Source of the DNA: Hydra vulgaris
Taxonomy: Eukaryota; Cnidaria; Hydrozoa; Anthoathecata; Hydridae
Assembly: GCF_038396675.1 (NCBI RefSeq)
Contig: NC_088930.1
Span: 35,157,001-35,221,000, forward strand
Reading direction: 5' to 3'
DNA: 64,000 nucleotides
The position numbers and the translations under genes are program-made. How positions within the stretch are numbered: the stretch's first letter is position 1; every line of letters begins with the position of its first letter. Shown piece by piece: positions 24,339 through 62,016 of the stretch. The notes beneath the pieces are model-generated. The model was not told the origin of the DNA. It saw nothing but the letters and a program-made list of their open reading frames with translations, and did not search any database.

Positions 24339-26738
24339 TCAGCTAATTTTATTTGTTGTGGGACTAGTTTCATAGAAAAGATCTAGATGCTCTATGACAT
24401 CTTTCTGCGCAACAAAATTAATATCTTTAAGTAAGAAGCTTACATCTTCATAATAAAGAAGCATTTTATCGTCATTATTATCGCTGTTGTCAACAAATTG
24501 TTGTGTACCTGATATTTTCATTTATAAATGTTCGTACAAATGTCATCCAGGCATTGTTTTTAAGTATTTATATAATAGGCGAATTACATGAAATTTTTAA
24601 ACAGATTTAAAACTAGAATGTAATATCTACTAAAAGTAACTTATAAAAAGTGAAAAGATGAATTTATTATTATTTTTTTAATTTTGTTTATAACTAACAT
24701 TGTAATATAACTAACAAATAACATCTATAACAATTTTAAATTAACTTAAATTATACCCTCGCTTGGTAAAAATTTACATTTTGGACAAGAGTGATCTGAA
24801 CCTGATTAATCTGAAAATCTGATTGGCTAACACATCTAAACTTTTCTTAAACTTTAATAGCAACTTTGTACGGTATACTTTTTCAAGAACTTATAGAACG
24901 TAAATAAAATAAGTTCCTCCTGAGCCTTGTCTTAATTTTCCAAAGAGCTTTTCGAATGGATCTGTTGTAAAGTTGTCTAATAATACATACTGATGAGTTG
25001 TATCTAAAAGATATTTTGACAACTGAACTAAACCATAACAGGTCTGAGCTAAACAATTAGCAGTTGTTAGTAATTTGACTCTTTTTGTTTTTTCTGTTTT
25101 TTTTATTTGTATTGCAAAATCATCCATTGTATAAAGTTTTCTTAAATTGCCATCATTAGCAGAAGCAATAGCAGCTTGATTAGAATCTTTCAAACAAATG
25201 TCTGCATATGGACTGTGAACATTACAAATTTTCCATAATTCAACAACTTTAGAGATGAAAATAATTGCCCCCTCATTTTCATGCAGGTCTGGATGACTTT
25301 TTAATGCTGACAATGTTTCATCGCAAAACACTTGCAGACAAGTGATAACTCTTTGCCTTTCAATCGGCTTTGGATAAACAGAAACCTCCATTAATTTAGA
25401 CATTTTAACAATGTTTTTCGTTTCAAGCTTGTACAAATTAACAATATCAACCCACTGTGCTATTTTTTTTTTCTCTCTTTTTTTAATCTATTTTTCTAAA
25501 CTCTAAATTCTATTTTTTTCTATTTTTAAAATTCAAGTTCTTGAGTTTTTTCTGTGATCCAGTTATTACGTATACTTTTTAATAAATGAACATAATCAAA
25601 TAAAAGAAAAATATTGTCTTTAATACACCATGCTTCTTTTTTTTCAAAAAAGTTATAAAATTTCTGATTGACTCTGTTACCATCACAGACAATAGCAACA
25701 ACATTGCCCCCATTATTTTTTATTGCATCAAGAATCAGAGTTGTGTGTTCAAAAAGAAACTCAGTATCAAGTTCTCTGACTGGTAACATTTTGTAAAGAA
25801 ATTTTAATCCATTAAACAATGTTACAACCGTAAAGCTTAGTACTGTGTTTGCTAATAGATGAGGTTTGTTAACTGATTTACCAAATATTATGCCACCATG
25901 ATACTGCAACATTGGTTTAACATAAACCTCATCAAGAAGTAAAATGCATGTTTTTGTCTATCATCTCTAAGATTAGAGAAATACGTCTGATATAAGTGGT
26001 ATCGTCTAAAGATTTACATTTAGATGTAATTCTTCCTAAAATACGTAAACTTGGAAGTTCAAAATCTTCTCTGATGCGATTGTAGGCTGATCGTGAAAGA
26101 GAAAAATACTCAGTGCTCGCACAATTGTTTCAATTGGATACTTTTTTTTCCCCAATACGTGTTTTACTCATTGACAAAATTTGTTGATATGCAACTACAT
26201 GTTTTACTCATTGACAAAATTTGTTGATATGCAAATATGAAAATTTGTTCATAATATAAACTCGGTTTTAACTCCACAATGAAATGCTTCAAAAGTGAGA
26301 TCTAATTTATGCAAAATCTAGGAATAGCACTTTCTTTTAAAAAGTCTGAAGACTGAATATATAATATATCATTGCATAAATAATTAATAATAGCAATTTT
26401 AAATTCATTAGTTTTTAACTTTTCATATAAAACATTAATACTTTCTATTTTTTCTTGTGAATTAAATATTGCTAACTCATCCTCTTCTTGACAGCTAACA
26501 CTATTAAGACTTTTTGATGTTTTTCTAAGTGGCATGGATACAGTAGGAACTAAGCTTGGCTTTTTTGGCAAATGTCTTTCACATACTACGGTGTTATTAG
26601 TACAGGAACATTATCTCTTGGTATTATAACAATCCAACGTTTTCGTTCTTCAATGTTTCTTGGAAGTCTAAATGTTTTAATTCTATTCTGAGGATTATAA
26701 TTGCCATTGCAATTTGTTACACAACATCGACGAACCAT
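24339..26738 (-). pseudogene. P-element (THAP9-like) transposase relic
   Basis: Minus strand from ATG at 26738. A THAP zinc finger begins MVRRCCVTNCNGNYN (C-x2-C pair), continues FRLPRNIEERKRWIVIIPRD and, after a frameshift, VVCERHLPKKPS, completing C2CH. Further down come LLDEVYVKPM (catalytic-type D), CDGNRVNQKFYNF, LLFDYVHLLKSIRNNWITEK and finally DPFEKLFGKLRQGSGGTYFI (24900-24960), all hallmarks of the P-element/THAP9 family. Frames 26302-26571, 25526-25912, 24891-25436 and 24339-24521 are separated by stops and frameshifts, so it is inactive. A 34-bp segment is tandemly duplicated at 26161 and 26201. Terminal repeats were not found. Confidence 0.85.
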
Positions 26739-26744
26739 TTTCAA

Positions 26745-27040
26745 AATACTAAATTAAATTCTTTGCTTAATCCTTCACCTCTCAACTAACTTTTTTTTTT
26801 AATTTGGAAGTTAAAATAATGACGGGTGTTTGGTTATTGTAAATTTTATGCAAAAATTAAATGAAAATTATTTTGTTAATTTTTTAATAATTATTTATTA
26901 ATGTTATATAATTATTATTGTTACAAAAAAACCACCCCCGTATTTATTTTGTAAAAATGCTTTTTAGTTTTTCAAATATAAAACTATCTTGCCTCCAGTT
27001 TTTTACGCAAGCCGCGCGTTGGCAAGGCCTGTTATAAAGT
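26745..27040. other. Intergenic, partly GC-richer
   Basis: AT-rich, then a patch with CAAGCCGCGCGTTGGC at about 27008. No gene recognised. Confidence 0.4.
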
Positions 27041-27056
27041 AAGCCATGGTTAAAAA

Positions 27057-27307
27057 CCATCGAAATTGAGCGTGCCCACCGCACTGGATTGAAGAAAGAT
27101 GAACGACCGAGGACAATAGTTCTTAACCTGCAAAAATATAAAGACAAAATAAGAATCTTGAAAGAATCTCATCGACTTAAAGGCACAAATTGCTTCATTA
27201 ATGAAGACTTTTCTCGTGAGACCGTTGTCATTGGTGAAAATGTATCGGTAAGATATGACAAAATTGTTTATCTTAATAAAAATTTTGAAAACAATCTTAA
27301 CAAATAA
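27057..27307 (+). pseudogene. LINE ORF1 fragment
   Basis: Encodes IEIERAHRTGLKKDERPRTI and continues IVLNLQKYKDKIRILKESHR to TAA at 27305. ERAHR-G followed by RP-R-I and a basic helical tail is typical of the C-terminal half of L1/L2-style ORF1 nucleic-acid chaperones. The N-terminus is lost through 5' truncation. Confidence 0.8.
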
Positions 27308-27383
27308 CTAGCACTTCTAAAAAGAAATCTATGACTAATAACTATGAATCCCTTTTTTTTAATTTATATGAAAATTTATATGA

Positions 27384-30300
27384 AATCTCTTTTCTTCAGA
27401 AGAAAACCTAGACCCTGAAAATAATTTTTATCGCAGTATTTTATCCGATTGTTCTTATCATTTTCCGAACCAACTAGAAGGGTTTCTTTTTAAGAATGCT
27501 CGCGAAAAAAGTAATAAGCAAATTGTAATTCTCCACCTCAATATAAGATGTTTGAAATGCAATTATGAAAAACTTTTAGATCTATTAGAAGAAGCTAAAC
27601 ACATTTTTAATATTATTTGTTTAACTGAAACTTGGATCACAGTAGATGAAATAAATAGTAATTTTGATATTCTTCACTTTAATATAATTTCTATGGAGAG
27701 AAAAACGAATAAGCGCGGCGGTGGAGTATTAATTTATGTTCACGAAAATTTTGAGTATTGTGTTAGGAATGATTTGAGCGTTTCTGACAGCGATAAAGAA
27801 GTTGTAACTATTGAAATTACAAATAATCAAACTAAAAACATTTTACTAAGCTGTTGTTATCGGCCACCTGACGGCGTGAGCGAAAACCTGAGCATGTTCT
27901 TACAACAAATCATAAAAAAAGGAAATAATGATAAAAAAGAAAACTATATAGTCGGAGACTTTAATATGAACTGTTTTCTCTATAATGACGACCATAAAAT
28001 TAAGAATTTTTATGACGCAATTTTTGAAACAGGGTCAGTTACTTTAATAAATCGACCCACAAGAGTTACAATAAATACAGCGACTCTTATAGATAATATT
28101 ATAACTACTGATATTCTCAATAATAATATACAATTAGGTATCATAAAAACTGATATATCAGATCATTTTCCTCTATTTCTGAAACTTAATAAAACAAACT
28201 TAGAAAGAAACATCAATACCAAAAAAGTAATAAGAAAACGCATTTATAATGAGACTAATATAAAGTTATTTAAAGACCAACTATCATTACTGCATTGGAA
28301 AAATATAAATTTTGATGATAACGCTAATAATATTTATGAAACTTTTTTCAAAACTTTTTTTTCTGTTTATGAAGTTAATTTCCCAATCATAGAAAAAGCA
28401 ATAACAACAAAGAATATCAATACACCCTGGATTACTAAAGGTTTTAAAAAATCATCCAGAATAAAACAAAAATTATATATAAATTTTTTAAAAACAAAAA
28501 CAGCCTCAAGCGAAAAAATTTATAAGAACTACAAAAACCTATTTGAAAAAATTCGCAAAAACTTGAAGAAAAATTATTACTCCCAATTATTCAATACATT
28601 TAAAAACGACACAAAGCGCACGTGGCAAATAATGAAGGAAATTATTGGCAAAAAAAAATCATGCTCCGGTTTCCTGCCACAAATGGTTAGAGTCGATAAC
28701 AAAAGTTTACTTGAACCAAAAACTATAGCTCAAGAATTTAACAAATACTTCACTCATATAGGACCAACACTGTCTGAAAAAATCCCTAAAACCAAATCTT
28801 TGTTTACTGATTATTTAGAATCCCTGGATAATTGCATTTGTTCAGATGAGTTATCTTCCGAATTAAGTTTTGATGAGTTCGAAAGAGCCTTCAAATCTGT
28901 TAAAAAAATAAGGCAATTGGAGCAGATCAAATTAATGGAAACGTGATTATAGATTGCTTTGAACAAATTAAAGATGTTCTATTTAAAATCTTTAAGGCTT
29001 CTATCCATTAAGGAGTATTCCCAGAACAATTAAAAATTGCCAAAATTATTCCTATTTTTAAAGAAGGGGACAAATCTGAAATCAGTAATTATCGCCCCAT
29101 CTCTGTTCTCTCCACATTTTCGAAAATCCTAGAAAAAATTATGTTCAACAGATTATACAAATACTTTTATGATAATAATCTACTTTACATTAATCAATTT
29201 GGTTTCAAGAAAGATAACTCAACTGAACATGCTATTATCCAATTTGTACGTGAAATCTCAAAATCGTTTGAAAAATCACAATATACACTAGGAATTTTTA
29301 TTGACCTATCAAAAGCTTTTGATACGGTCGATCACCATATTTTGATTCATAAACTCAAATACTACGGAATAAAAAATAAAATTTTAAAATGGTTTAAAAG
29401 TTATCTATCTAATCGAAAACAGTTTGTATTATTTAACAATGATTATCAATCCACTTTTCTTAATACTTGTGGAGTTCTACAAGGTTCAATACTTGGACCT
29501 CTCCTTTTTTTAATTTATATAAATGACTTAAATAAAGCTTCAAAACTAATGAGCATTATGTATGCAGATGATACAAACCTATTCCTTTCTAACTATGATA
29601 TCGCTGAACTTTTTAAAACAATGAACGAAGAACTCAGACATATATCTAATTGGTTTAAGTGTAATAAGTTAACCTTAAGTATTAATAAAACAAAATGGGT
29701 TTTATTTCATTCGATTACAAAAAAACGATTTCTCCCTACAAATTTACCTCAAATTTTTATCGATCAAAAGGAAATCAAAAGAGATTCTGTTACAAAATTT
29801 TTAGGTGTTTATCTTGATGAAAATATTACTTAGAATCACCATATTGATTATATAAGCACAAAAATTTCTAAAAACATGGGGATCCTATATAAATTACGAA
29901 TCTATCTCAATAAGAAAGTCTTAATACAACTTTATTACTCATTTATACATAGTTTTTTAAATTATGCCAATATTGCTTGGGGAAGTACTGAAAAAAGTAA
30001 GTTGCAACGTCTTTATCTCCGTCAGAAACGCGCAATCCGTATAATCAATTTTGCAAATCGCTTCTCTCATTCGAAGCATTATTTTATGGAAATGAGAATT
30101 TTGAATATATACGAGTTAAATGTATATAATACTTTATGTTTTGTATATATGTGGATAAATAACTTATCCGTAGCCGTTTTCAAAGATCTTTTTTCTCTTA
30201 AACCAATCAGTAAATATACTTTGAGAAATAATAACTTTTTAAATGAACCTTTTTGTCAAACAAACTTTAACCAATTTTGTATTACCTATCGAGCGCCACA

Positions 30301-30423
30301 CCTTTGGAATAAACTTGTTTTGCCGAATTTTAATTTTGAAGTACCTATTACTTTTTGCCTTTTTAAAAAAAAACTGAAAAATCTCATGCTTTCATTAGAT
30401 AATATTTTGAGTTATTATTAGTA
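27384..30423 (+). pseudogene. LINE ORF2: endonuclease plus reverse transcriptase
   Basis: The frame is open from 27384 without an obvious ATG. Endonuclease motifs: HLNIRCL, ICLTETWI, CCYRPPDG, VGDFNMN, SDHFPLF. RT motifs: NYRPISVLSTFSKILEK, DLSKAFDTVDHHIL, GVLQGSILGPLLFLIYIND and the catalytic YADDTNLF. The end contains LRQKRAIRIINFANRFSHS and the usual APHLWNKL block. Lesions: a frameshift at about 28905-28912 in an A-rich run, TAA at 29009-29011 replacing a probable Gln, and TAG at 29831-29833 replacing a probable Trp. Not functional as it stands. Confidence 0.93.
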
Positions 30424-30578
30424 GTAAAAGTTAAAAATATTTTTTGGTCTACTTTTTTATTGTTTATATACATGTTTACGTTTATAGAATTTTATTCCTA
30501 CTAATTTTATTTATTGTTCATATACTTTTTACTTTTTAACTTCCACATTGGTTTACTCTTGTATACAATTCTGATGAC

Positions 30579-30715
30579 AAGATCATATTGATCTTTCTTC
30601 AGATCAGATTATTTACCTTGTAGTTTTGTAAAAGTTTATTAACTTTTTTTTTTTTTTAATCTTATCTTTGTTAAATGCTTATTTGAGGTTGTGACGACAA
30701 GATCCTTGTGATCTT
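30579..30715 (+). promoter_or_regulatory. Paired AAGATC/GATCTT hairpins in the LINE 3' UTR
   Basis: AAGATCATATTGATCTT at 30579-30595 and AAGATCCTTGTGATCTT at 30699-30715 lie exactly 120 bp apart. Each is preceded by GACAAG or GACGACAAG and followed by a short CT tract and CAGAT. Stems are conserved while the 5-base loops differ. A reverse-transcriptase recognition role is inferred from L2-type 3' stem-loops. Confidence 0.6.
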
Positions 30716-30849
30716 CTTTCAGATACCTTGTTTATATTTGTTATTTTTTATCATTGTAAGTTTATATTATTATTTTTACTATTTTTTATTTTAAGCTGTA
30801 CAACGATTAACAAATATAAACCAAAAAAAAAAAAAAAAAAAAACCATGG

Positions 30850-32130
30850 TAAAATTTAGTGTTTTTTTTTCACTTAAATTGTTATTTTTTTTTAATCAAT
30901 TCTAATATAAATGTCTATAAAATGATAGATGTAGGAGTGAGCTACAAATGTAAATTGGTCTCTAGCCGCCAAGATATCAAGGGGGCTAGAGGGGACACTA
31001 AACCTTAATTAAATATGTAATTTTTACATACAAAAAGTTATTCCAGACCAAAAACTAAAAAAATACTAGAAGTCTATCTTAAAGTTGAGGGTGGATGTGG
31101 TAATAAGGACTTAACACACCATTAAATGAATAACTTTAACAGCTGATATCTATTGTTGACATTGCAAAGAACATTAATAAAACTCTCTAGGTCAAAATAA
31201 GCCCAAAATCTGTTTAAATTAAAATAAAAGAGCTTTAACCTTCTCCTATAAGACTATCTTTATTGCGGGATACGCGCCCTCTACCTGCAGCAGATTCGTG
31301 GATTTGCACTATCCCCGATGTCATTAAGTTGAAAATGAAGTATAATGCAGACGTCTAATTTTGATCATAAGCTATTCGAAAGTTTTTCAAAAACATGCGT
31401 CTTTTAATCCTGAAAATCCGCCTTTTAAAAAAGCAAAATTGAAAAAGTTTTGAATAATCTTTTTTAATTAGGAACTACAAACTTAAATTCGGTAAAAAAT
31501 ATTTAAAAAGTTTAAACAGGAAAAATTTTTAATAAATGCAAGTAAAAATCAATTATCCTATATAAACCCCATAAAAAATTGATAATTAAAATTAAAAGCG
31601 AAAGTTTCTAAACATAACCAGCAGATCAAGATATTAATAGCAGATATTAATAGAACTTAATAATAGAACTTAATAATAGAACTTAATAATAGAACCTAAT
31701 AATAGAACTTAATAATAGAAAATTGATAGAACAGCAGATATTAATAGAATTTGAAGTTATACTTAATATTGTATTTTTGATGTTTCAATAACAATAGAGT
31801 GGTGTTCTCTAAAAAAAAAAAAATCAGGAATGGAAAGTTTATAACTTGTCAGACAATGTTTATATTACATATACACTTGAGTAAATATCTATTAAATATT
31901 GCGCTTTTACATATAAATTTTTTTTTATCGTTTTTACATATAAATTTTACATAAAAGTACTAGTACTTCCATGCATATACTACTGCGTAAATATAATATT
32001 AAAAAAGTTAAATGTGTTGAAAAGTTACTGTTCTAACTTTTACCTCCGAAAAGCAAGATGTAAGGGTGTGCAATTAGAATAGGCTACGGTTACCTTATAA
32101 ATACAAATATTCCAACAACAAAAAACAAAA
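30850..32130. other. Intergenic DNA without a gene
   Basis: AT-rich. A hairpin (CTCTAGCC ... GGGCTAGAG) lies at 30960-30993 and a GC-richer patch at 31262-31320. No coding frame recognised. Confidence 0.5.
31650..31727. repeat. 13-bp tandem repeat
   Basis: Six near-perfect copies of AACTTAATAATAG. Confidence 0.88.
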
Positions 32131-32132
32131 AG

Positions 32133-32485
32133 TTAGGGGAAAGTGGTCTAAAACGGGCCCCTAAGGTGAGATGGGCCCCTATCAAATCTCTTACTTGGAC
32201 AATAATTATCACAAGTTTAACTGTAGATTGTTGTTCGGCTGACCATAGACATTTAAGAAAACCATCCGAAAAATAGTTTTTTTTATTGTTAATTTTTGGC
32301 AAAAAAAATGTTTGAAAGTCCTACTTTTAAAATTTTATTGAGCTAAATTTTTTTAACCTTTAATTTTCTGATGTTAAATTGTAGAATATAGAATGAATTT
32401 TCTGAAAAAAACTTTGTAATTTTTGGTTGGTTACAGCCAGTTGATTTTATCATTTTTTGGGGCGCGTATTAGGTCAATTTCCTCT
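32133..32485. mobile_element. MITE with GGGAAA-CTAA-ACG-GCCCC ends
   Basis: Left GGAAAGTGGTCTAAAACGGG then CCCC; right end reverse-complemented GGAAATTGACCTAATACGCG then CCCC. Non-coding interior. Confidence 0.72.
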
Positions 32486-32492
32486 AGTAACA

Positions 32493-32590
32493 CCCAGTGG
32501 GCACAGGACCTAAATAAGACGTCTTTTGAACGTTCAAAAGACGTCCAAAACGTTCAAAAGACGTCTTTTTTACATCTTGTGCCCACTGGG
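32493..32590. mobile_element. 98-bp MITE of the GACGTCTTTTGAAC family
   Basis: Ends CCCAGTGGGCACAGGAC and its inverse GTGCCCACTGGG. The core holds GACGTCTTTTGAAC followed directly by its reverse complement, then a second CGTTCAAAAGACGTC. It abuts the preceding MITE within 8 bp. Confidence 0.9.
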
Positions 32591-33329
32591 CAATCTCTTT
32601 TGCTCTTGTAAGAATTACTGAGATTCGTAACTATGATAAAATGAATTTTTTTTCTTGAAATAGCTATTACAATGTATTAATATAAAAAAGATTTAACTTT
32701 AAAATTTATATTAAAATTTTCATTTATATTACAACTAGTACAAAAACGAATTCAAGTATTGTTAAAAAAAAAATCAGTAATAAATAATTAAAAACGCGTT
32801 AGCACGTTGTACCCAACAAAGAATCTCGTCAAAAAATAAAGTAGTATAAATTACTTATTTTAATTTTTTGTACTTTTGAAAAAGTATATGCATAATAAAT
32901 ACGTTAAGCAATCAAAAATAAACTGCATAATTAAATATAAAATATATAAAATATAAATATTTTTTTAAAAAAATGTTTTACAAAAAAACATTAACAACAA
33001 AAAAACAAGAACAAACAATTTAAATATATTATTCAAAAATTTTCAATACCTTTTTTTATTAGATTTTTAAAAATATCTAATATGTATGATAATGTATGAT
33101 ATGTATTATGTGTATGATATTTAGTTATTAATGTAAGATATTTTTTTTCTATACAAAAATTAGATTTAAGTATTTTTTGAGTACAATTAGTTTTAACTAC
33201 TAATATAAATAAATATAAAATATAAATACTTTTTTTAATTAAATAAAAAATTGAAAATATATTTTTCGATTTCCAAAATTTCTGTCAGCAATAAATATTG
33301 AAATCCGTATAACAACAGCTTTTTCTTCT

Positions 33330-33450
33330 AATTTTTCCTATTTATAGACAAATACATAAATATAAATAAACTTTTCCTACTTATAGACAAATACATAAAT
33401 ATAAATAAACTTTTCCTACTTATAGACAAATACATAAATATAAATTATTT
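33330..33450. repeat. 39-bp tandem repeat, three copies
   Basis: Unit begins CTTTTCCTACTTATAGACAA and ends ATACATAAATATAAATAAA. Further partial copies trail to about 33510. Confidence 0.88.
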
Positions 33451-33499
33451 GTAAATATAAATAATTTATAGACAAATATATAAAAATAACTATTTTATT

Positions 33500-34340
33500 T
33501 ATAAACAAATATATGAATATAATCATGATATTATTTTAAAAATCTCAGCACCTGGTAAAGAAGAAAAAAAACAACAACAGCAGGATGATTATTAAGATTT
33601 CAAATGACGAAAAAAAATCGTGCGACACGAATCTTTTCGTTTCGACAAAACACCGTTTTGACTTCCACCTTATATAATTTTTACACTAATTTTTTCACTA
33701 TCAACAAATATGGCAGCAATTAGTTTTTGTTGTATGCTTTTAAAAAAAATATTGTTGTATTTAAAGTTTAATTAAAACAAATGCCAAGAAAAACTATATT
33801 TAGATCGTAAGCAAAAAAGAAAATATAATACACATATCTCACCTTTAATAGAAAAGCTAACCTCTCATAGAAAAACTTCTGCTAAATAACTGTTACTGCA
33901 AGACCTATATACTTCTGAAAAATCAAGTTGAGAACTTTGTTTAGTTGCCATTTTAAAAAAACGTGAAAGCGCTTTTTTCATTGTTGACATCACGCGATAT
34001 AATATTCAAAACTTCTTTTAAATAAAACTGGTTTTCTCGAAAAATAATAGAAATGAATCGTCCTTTTTCTTTTCGCTGCATATATATGATTGCAAAAAAA
34101 GTTGTTATTACGCATGGTAATCGACGGAAAAAATTCGCTTCGCGCAAAAAATTCGTCTTATGGAAAACGGCTTTTAGCTAAATTTTTTTGTAAAAGTTAA
34201 TAAATTTTTTACTGTATATGTGTATTCCGCATTTTATCTTCTTTTTACTGAGAGAAAAGTAATTATTTTGATTTTATTTTCATTGAAAATTTAAAAAAAA
34301 AAAAAGTATTTTAAAAAACATTTCTCTAGAGCTGGAGGAA
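33500..34340. other. Intergenic, nothing recognised
   Basis: AT-rich DNA with short CG-containing words (CGTGCGACACG near 33619, CGCTTCGCGC near 34136) but no coding or repeat structure I can support. Confidence 0.4.
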
Positions 34341-34341
34341 G

Positions 34342-34416
34342 ATTTAAAAATGAGAAAGAATAGGTCGAAGACCTATTCTTTCTCATTTTTAAATGAGAAA
34401 GAATAGGTCTTCGACC
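34342..34416. repeat. Three alternating copies of a 25-bp unit
   Basis: ATTTAAAAATGAGAAAGAAT plus AGGTC (34342-34366) is followed after GAA by its exact inverse (34370-34394) and then by a third, forward copy (to about 34416). The first two form a perfect 25-bp stem with a 3-base loop. Confidence 0.92.
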
Positions 34417-34579
34417 ATTCAGACAAGTAAAGTAAAGAGCTGAGTGAAGATGATTCCGGCAAAAGAATGGAGTTTTGTGATATCATGGAGTCAATTTTAA
34501 GAAAATTCCAGTTTACTGAACAAAATTTTTTGGTCAAATGAAAGCCTGCTTTTTTGGTCAAATGAAAGCCATGCTGAGC

Positions 34580-34970
34580 GGTTTTGTAAACCGTTATAAT
34601 TGTTGCTATTGGGCCTACTATCAGTAAAAATAAACACCTGTGCCCAACTCAAAGAATAGAGTTAATGGTGTGGTGTTGAACAACCTCAGATGGTGTAATT
34701 GGTTTATACCTTTTCAGCAATTCGATCACAAGGTAATTATTATATTTACTAATGTTTAAGAGTTTTTATGGCCTAAAGTTAAACGACATGGTAAGTACTT
34801 TCAATAAGATGGGGCATCAGCCTACAACTCCTGTTAAATAAGAAGCTGGCTTAATTGAAAGTTGCCTCAACGATGGATAGGCAGAAAAGGTCCAAGTCGA
34901 ATAGCTTGCTTGTTTTCATGACCTTTCTCCTTGAAAGACTACCAAAAGTTAGACGGTAGGCAAGTTGAAT
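34580..34970 (+). pseudogene. Tc1/mariner-type transposase relic
   Basis: The plus strand gives MVWC-TTSDGVIGLYLF (34663-34715), then YFQ-DGASAYNS near 34796-34830, then WLN-KLPQRWIGRKGPSRIA (34845-34900). These correspond to the WCG-T--GVIGPYFF, FQQDGAPAH and WIGRRGPIEWP blocks of Tc1/mariner DDE transposases. Stops interrupt every segment. Confidence 0.75.
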
Positions 34971-34974
34971 AGCC

Positions 34975-35505
34975 ATATATCTTTTTTTATTTTGATAAAT
35001 TTGATATTTTTTATATATAAAAATATATAAAACCGATAAATTTTTTTATTTTAATAAATATACTATTAAACAAATTATAAAAAACATTTTAAATCAAAAG
35101 CATGTACACAATTTATGAAATCCTAAATAGATTTCGAAATAGGAAGAAGCAGCAAGATATACATAATACTATATATAAAATACTTCATGCTATATACATT
35201 TATGGCCCCACACATTTATATATCTATATTTGTAAGATTCTTGGATTAGGCATTTACCCATATATATTCTCAATTTTTTTCCTGCTTTTACAAGTTTTTA
35301 AGACTATTACCTGGGGTGAATACACTTTCTCAATTTTAAATACTTTCATTAATAAAAATCAACTCTAGTCAACCCTAACTTTACTTAATAAAAATCCATC
35401 GGCAAATTAGTCTTGGTTGGCCACTAACCAAGATTAAGTTTTTCCTATTAAAAATGAAAAATGAATAAAGTATCAAATAATTTTTTACCAAACTGAAAAC
35501 AGCAT
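34975..35505. other. Short AT-rich stretch downstream of brambleberry
   Basis: Contains a small hairpin at 35411-35433 (CTTGGTT ... AACCAAG). No gene. Confidence 0.45.
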
Positions 35506-51148
<15,643 letters not shown>

Positions 51149-51673
51149 TTTTTTCAACTTCAAGCCAATTTTTATGGTAAATAAAATTTTTTGATTAAAG
51201 TAATTATACTTCTTGTTAAAGAAAGCAAAGGTACACATGATCATGATATTACCTCATGATTATAGCCATGGTTTTATAAATAAGCCAAATTAAAAAAAAA
51301 ACAGATTTTAAAAAATAAATCAAATCAATTATGATGTTAAAAAGAAAAAAAAAAAATCAAGTCAATAACAAAAAAATTAAGTAAAAAGTTAAGAAATTAA
51401 AATTTTGAAAAAAAGGCTAAATTATAAAAAAATTTCTTATCGAGACAAGTATTCTATATTACACTATTAACATAGATCAATGTTATAATTTGACTTTAAA
51501 ATACTTAATATAAAACTTGAACTTTGTTGCGCATTTAAAAAAATAAATAAAACATCTAATAAAACTATTTAAAAAAGCATTGTTTATTATTATCGTGGAT
51601 ATGAATAACCATGAAAATATGATAGGAAACCATAAATAACCATGGTAATGAACTTAAAAATAAAAACACACTA
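51149..51673. other. Short TUT1-bmb intergenic interval
   Basis: 525 bp between the TUT1 stop and the bmb ATG, both on the minus strand. Contains the TUT1 poly(A) signal and must hold the bmb promoter or trans-splice site. Poly-A/poly-T rich. No unambiguous splice acceptor was singled out. Confidence 0.6.
51583..51588 (-). terminator. TUT1 polyadenylation signal
   Basis: AATAAA on the minus strand, about 85 bp after the TUT1 stop. Confidence 0.5.

Positions 51674-62016
<10,343 letters not shown>

Larger units (their letters stand above)
27055..30843 (+). mobile_element. CR1/L2-like non-LTR retrotransposon, 5'-truncated
   Basis: A single insertion. It begins in the middle of ORF1, continues through ORF2 and an about 400-bp 3' UTR, and ends in a 22-bp A tail (30822-30843). 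CCATGGTTAAAA before it and CCATGGTAAAAT after it look like a short target-site duplication. Only three ORF2 lesions are seen, so the copy is fairly young. The protein resembles the CR1/L2/Jockey group known to have expanded in brown Hydra; the exact clade was not tested. Confidence 0.92.

Noticed and set aside
26944-27147. 67-codon minus-strand ORF
   Set aside because: It overlaps the LINE 5' junction and ORF1 on the opposite strand; no recognisable motif.
35102-35368. 88-codon plus-strand ORF
   Set aside because: AT-rich low-complexity composition (Tyr/Ile/Leu), no domain and no splice-site support.
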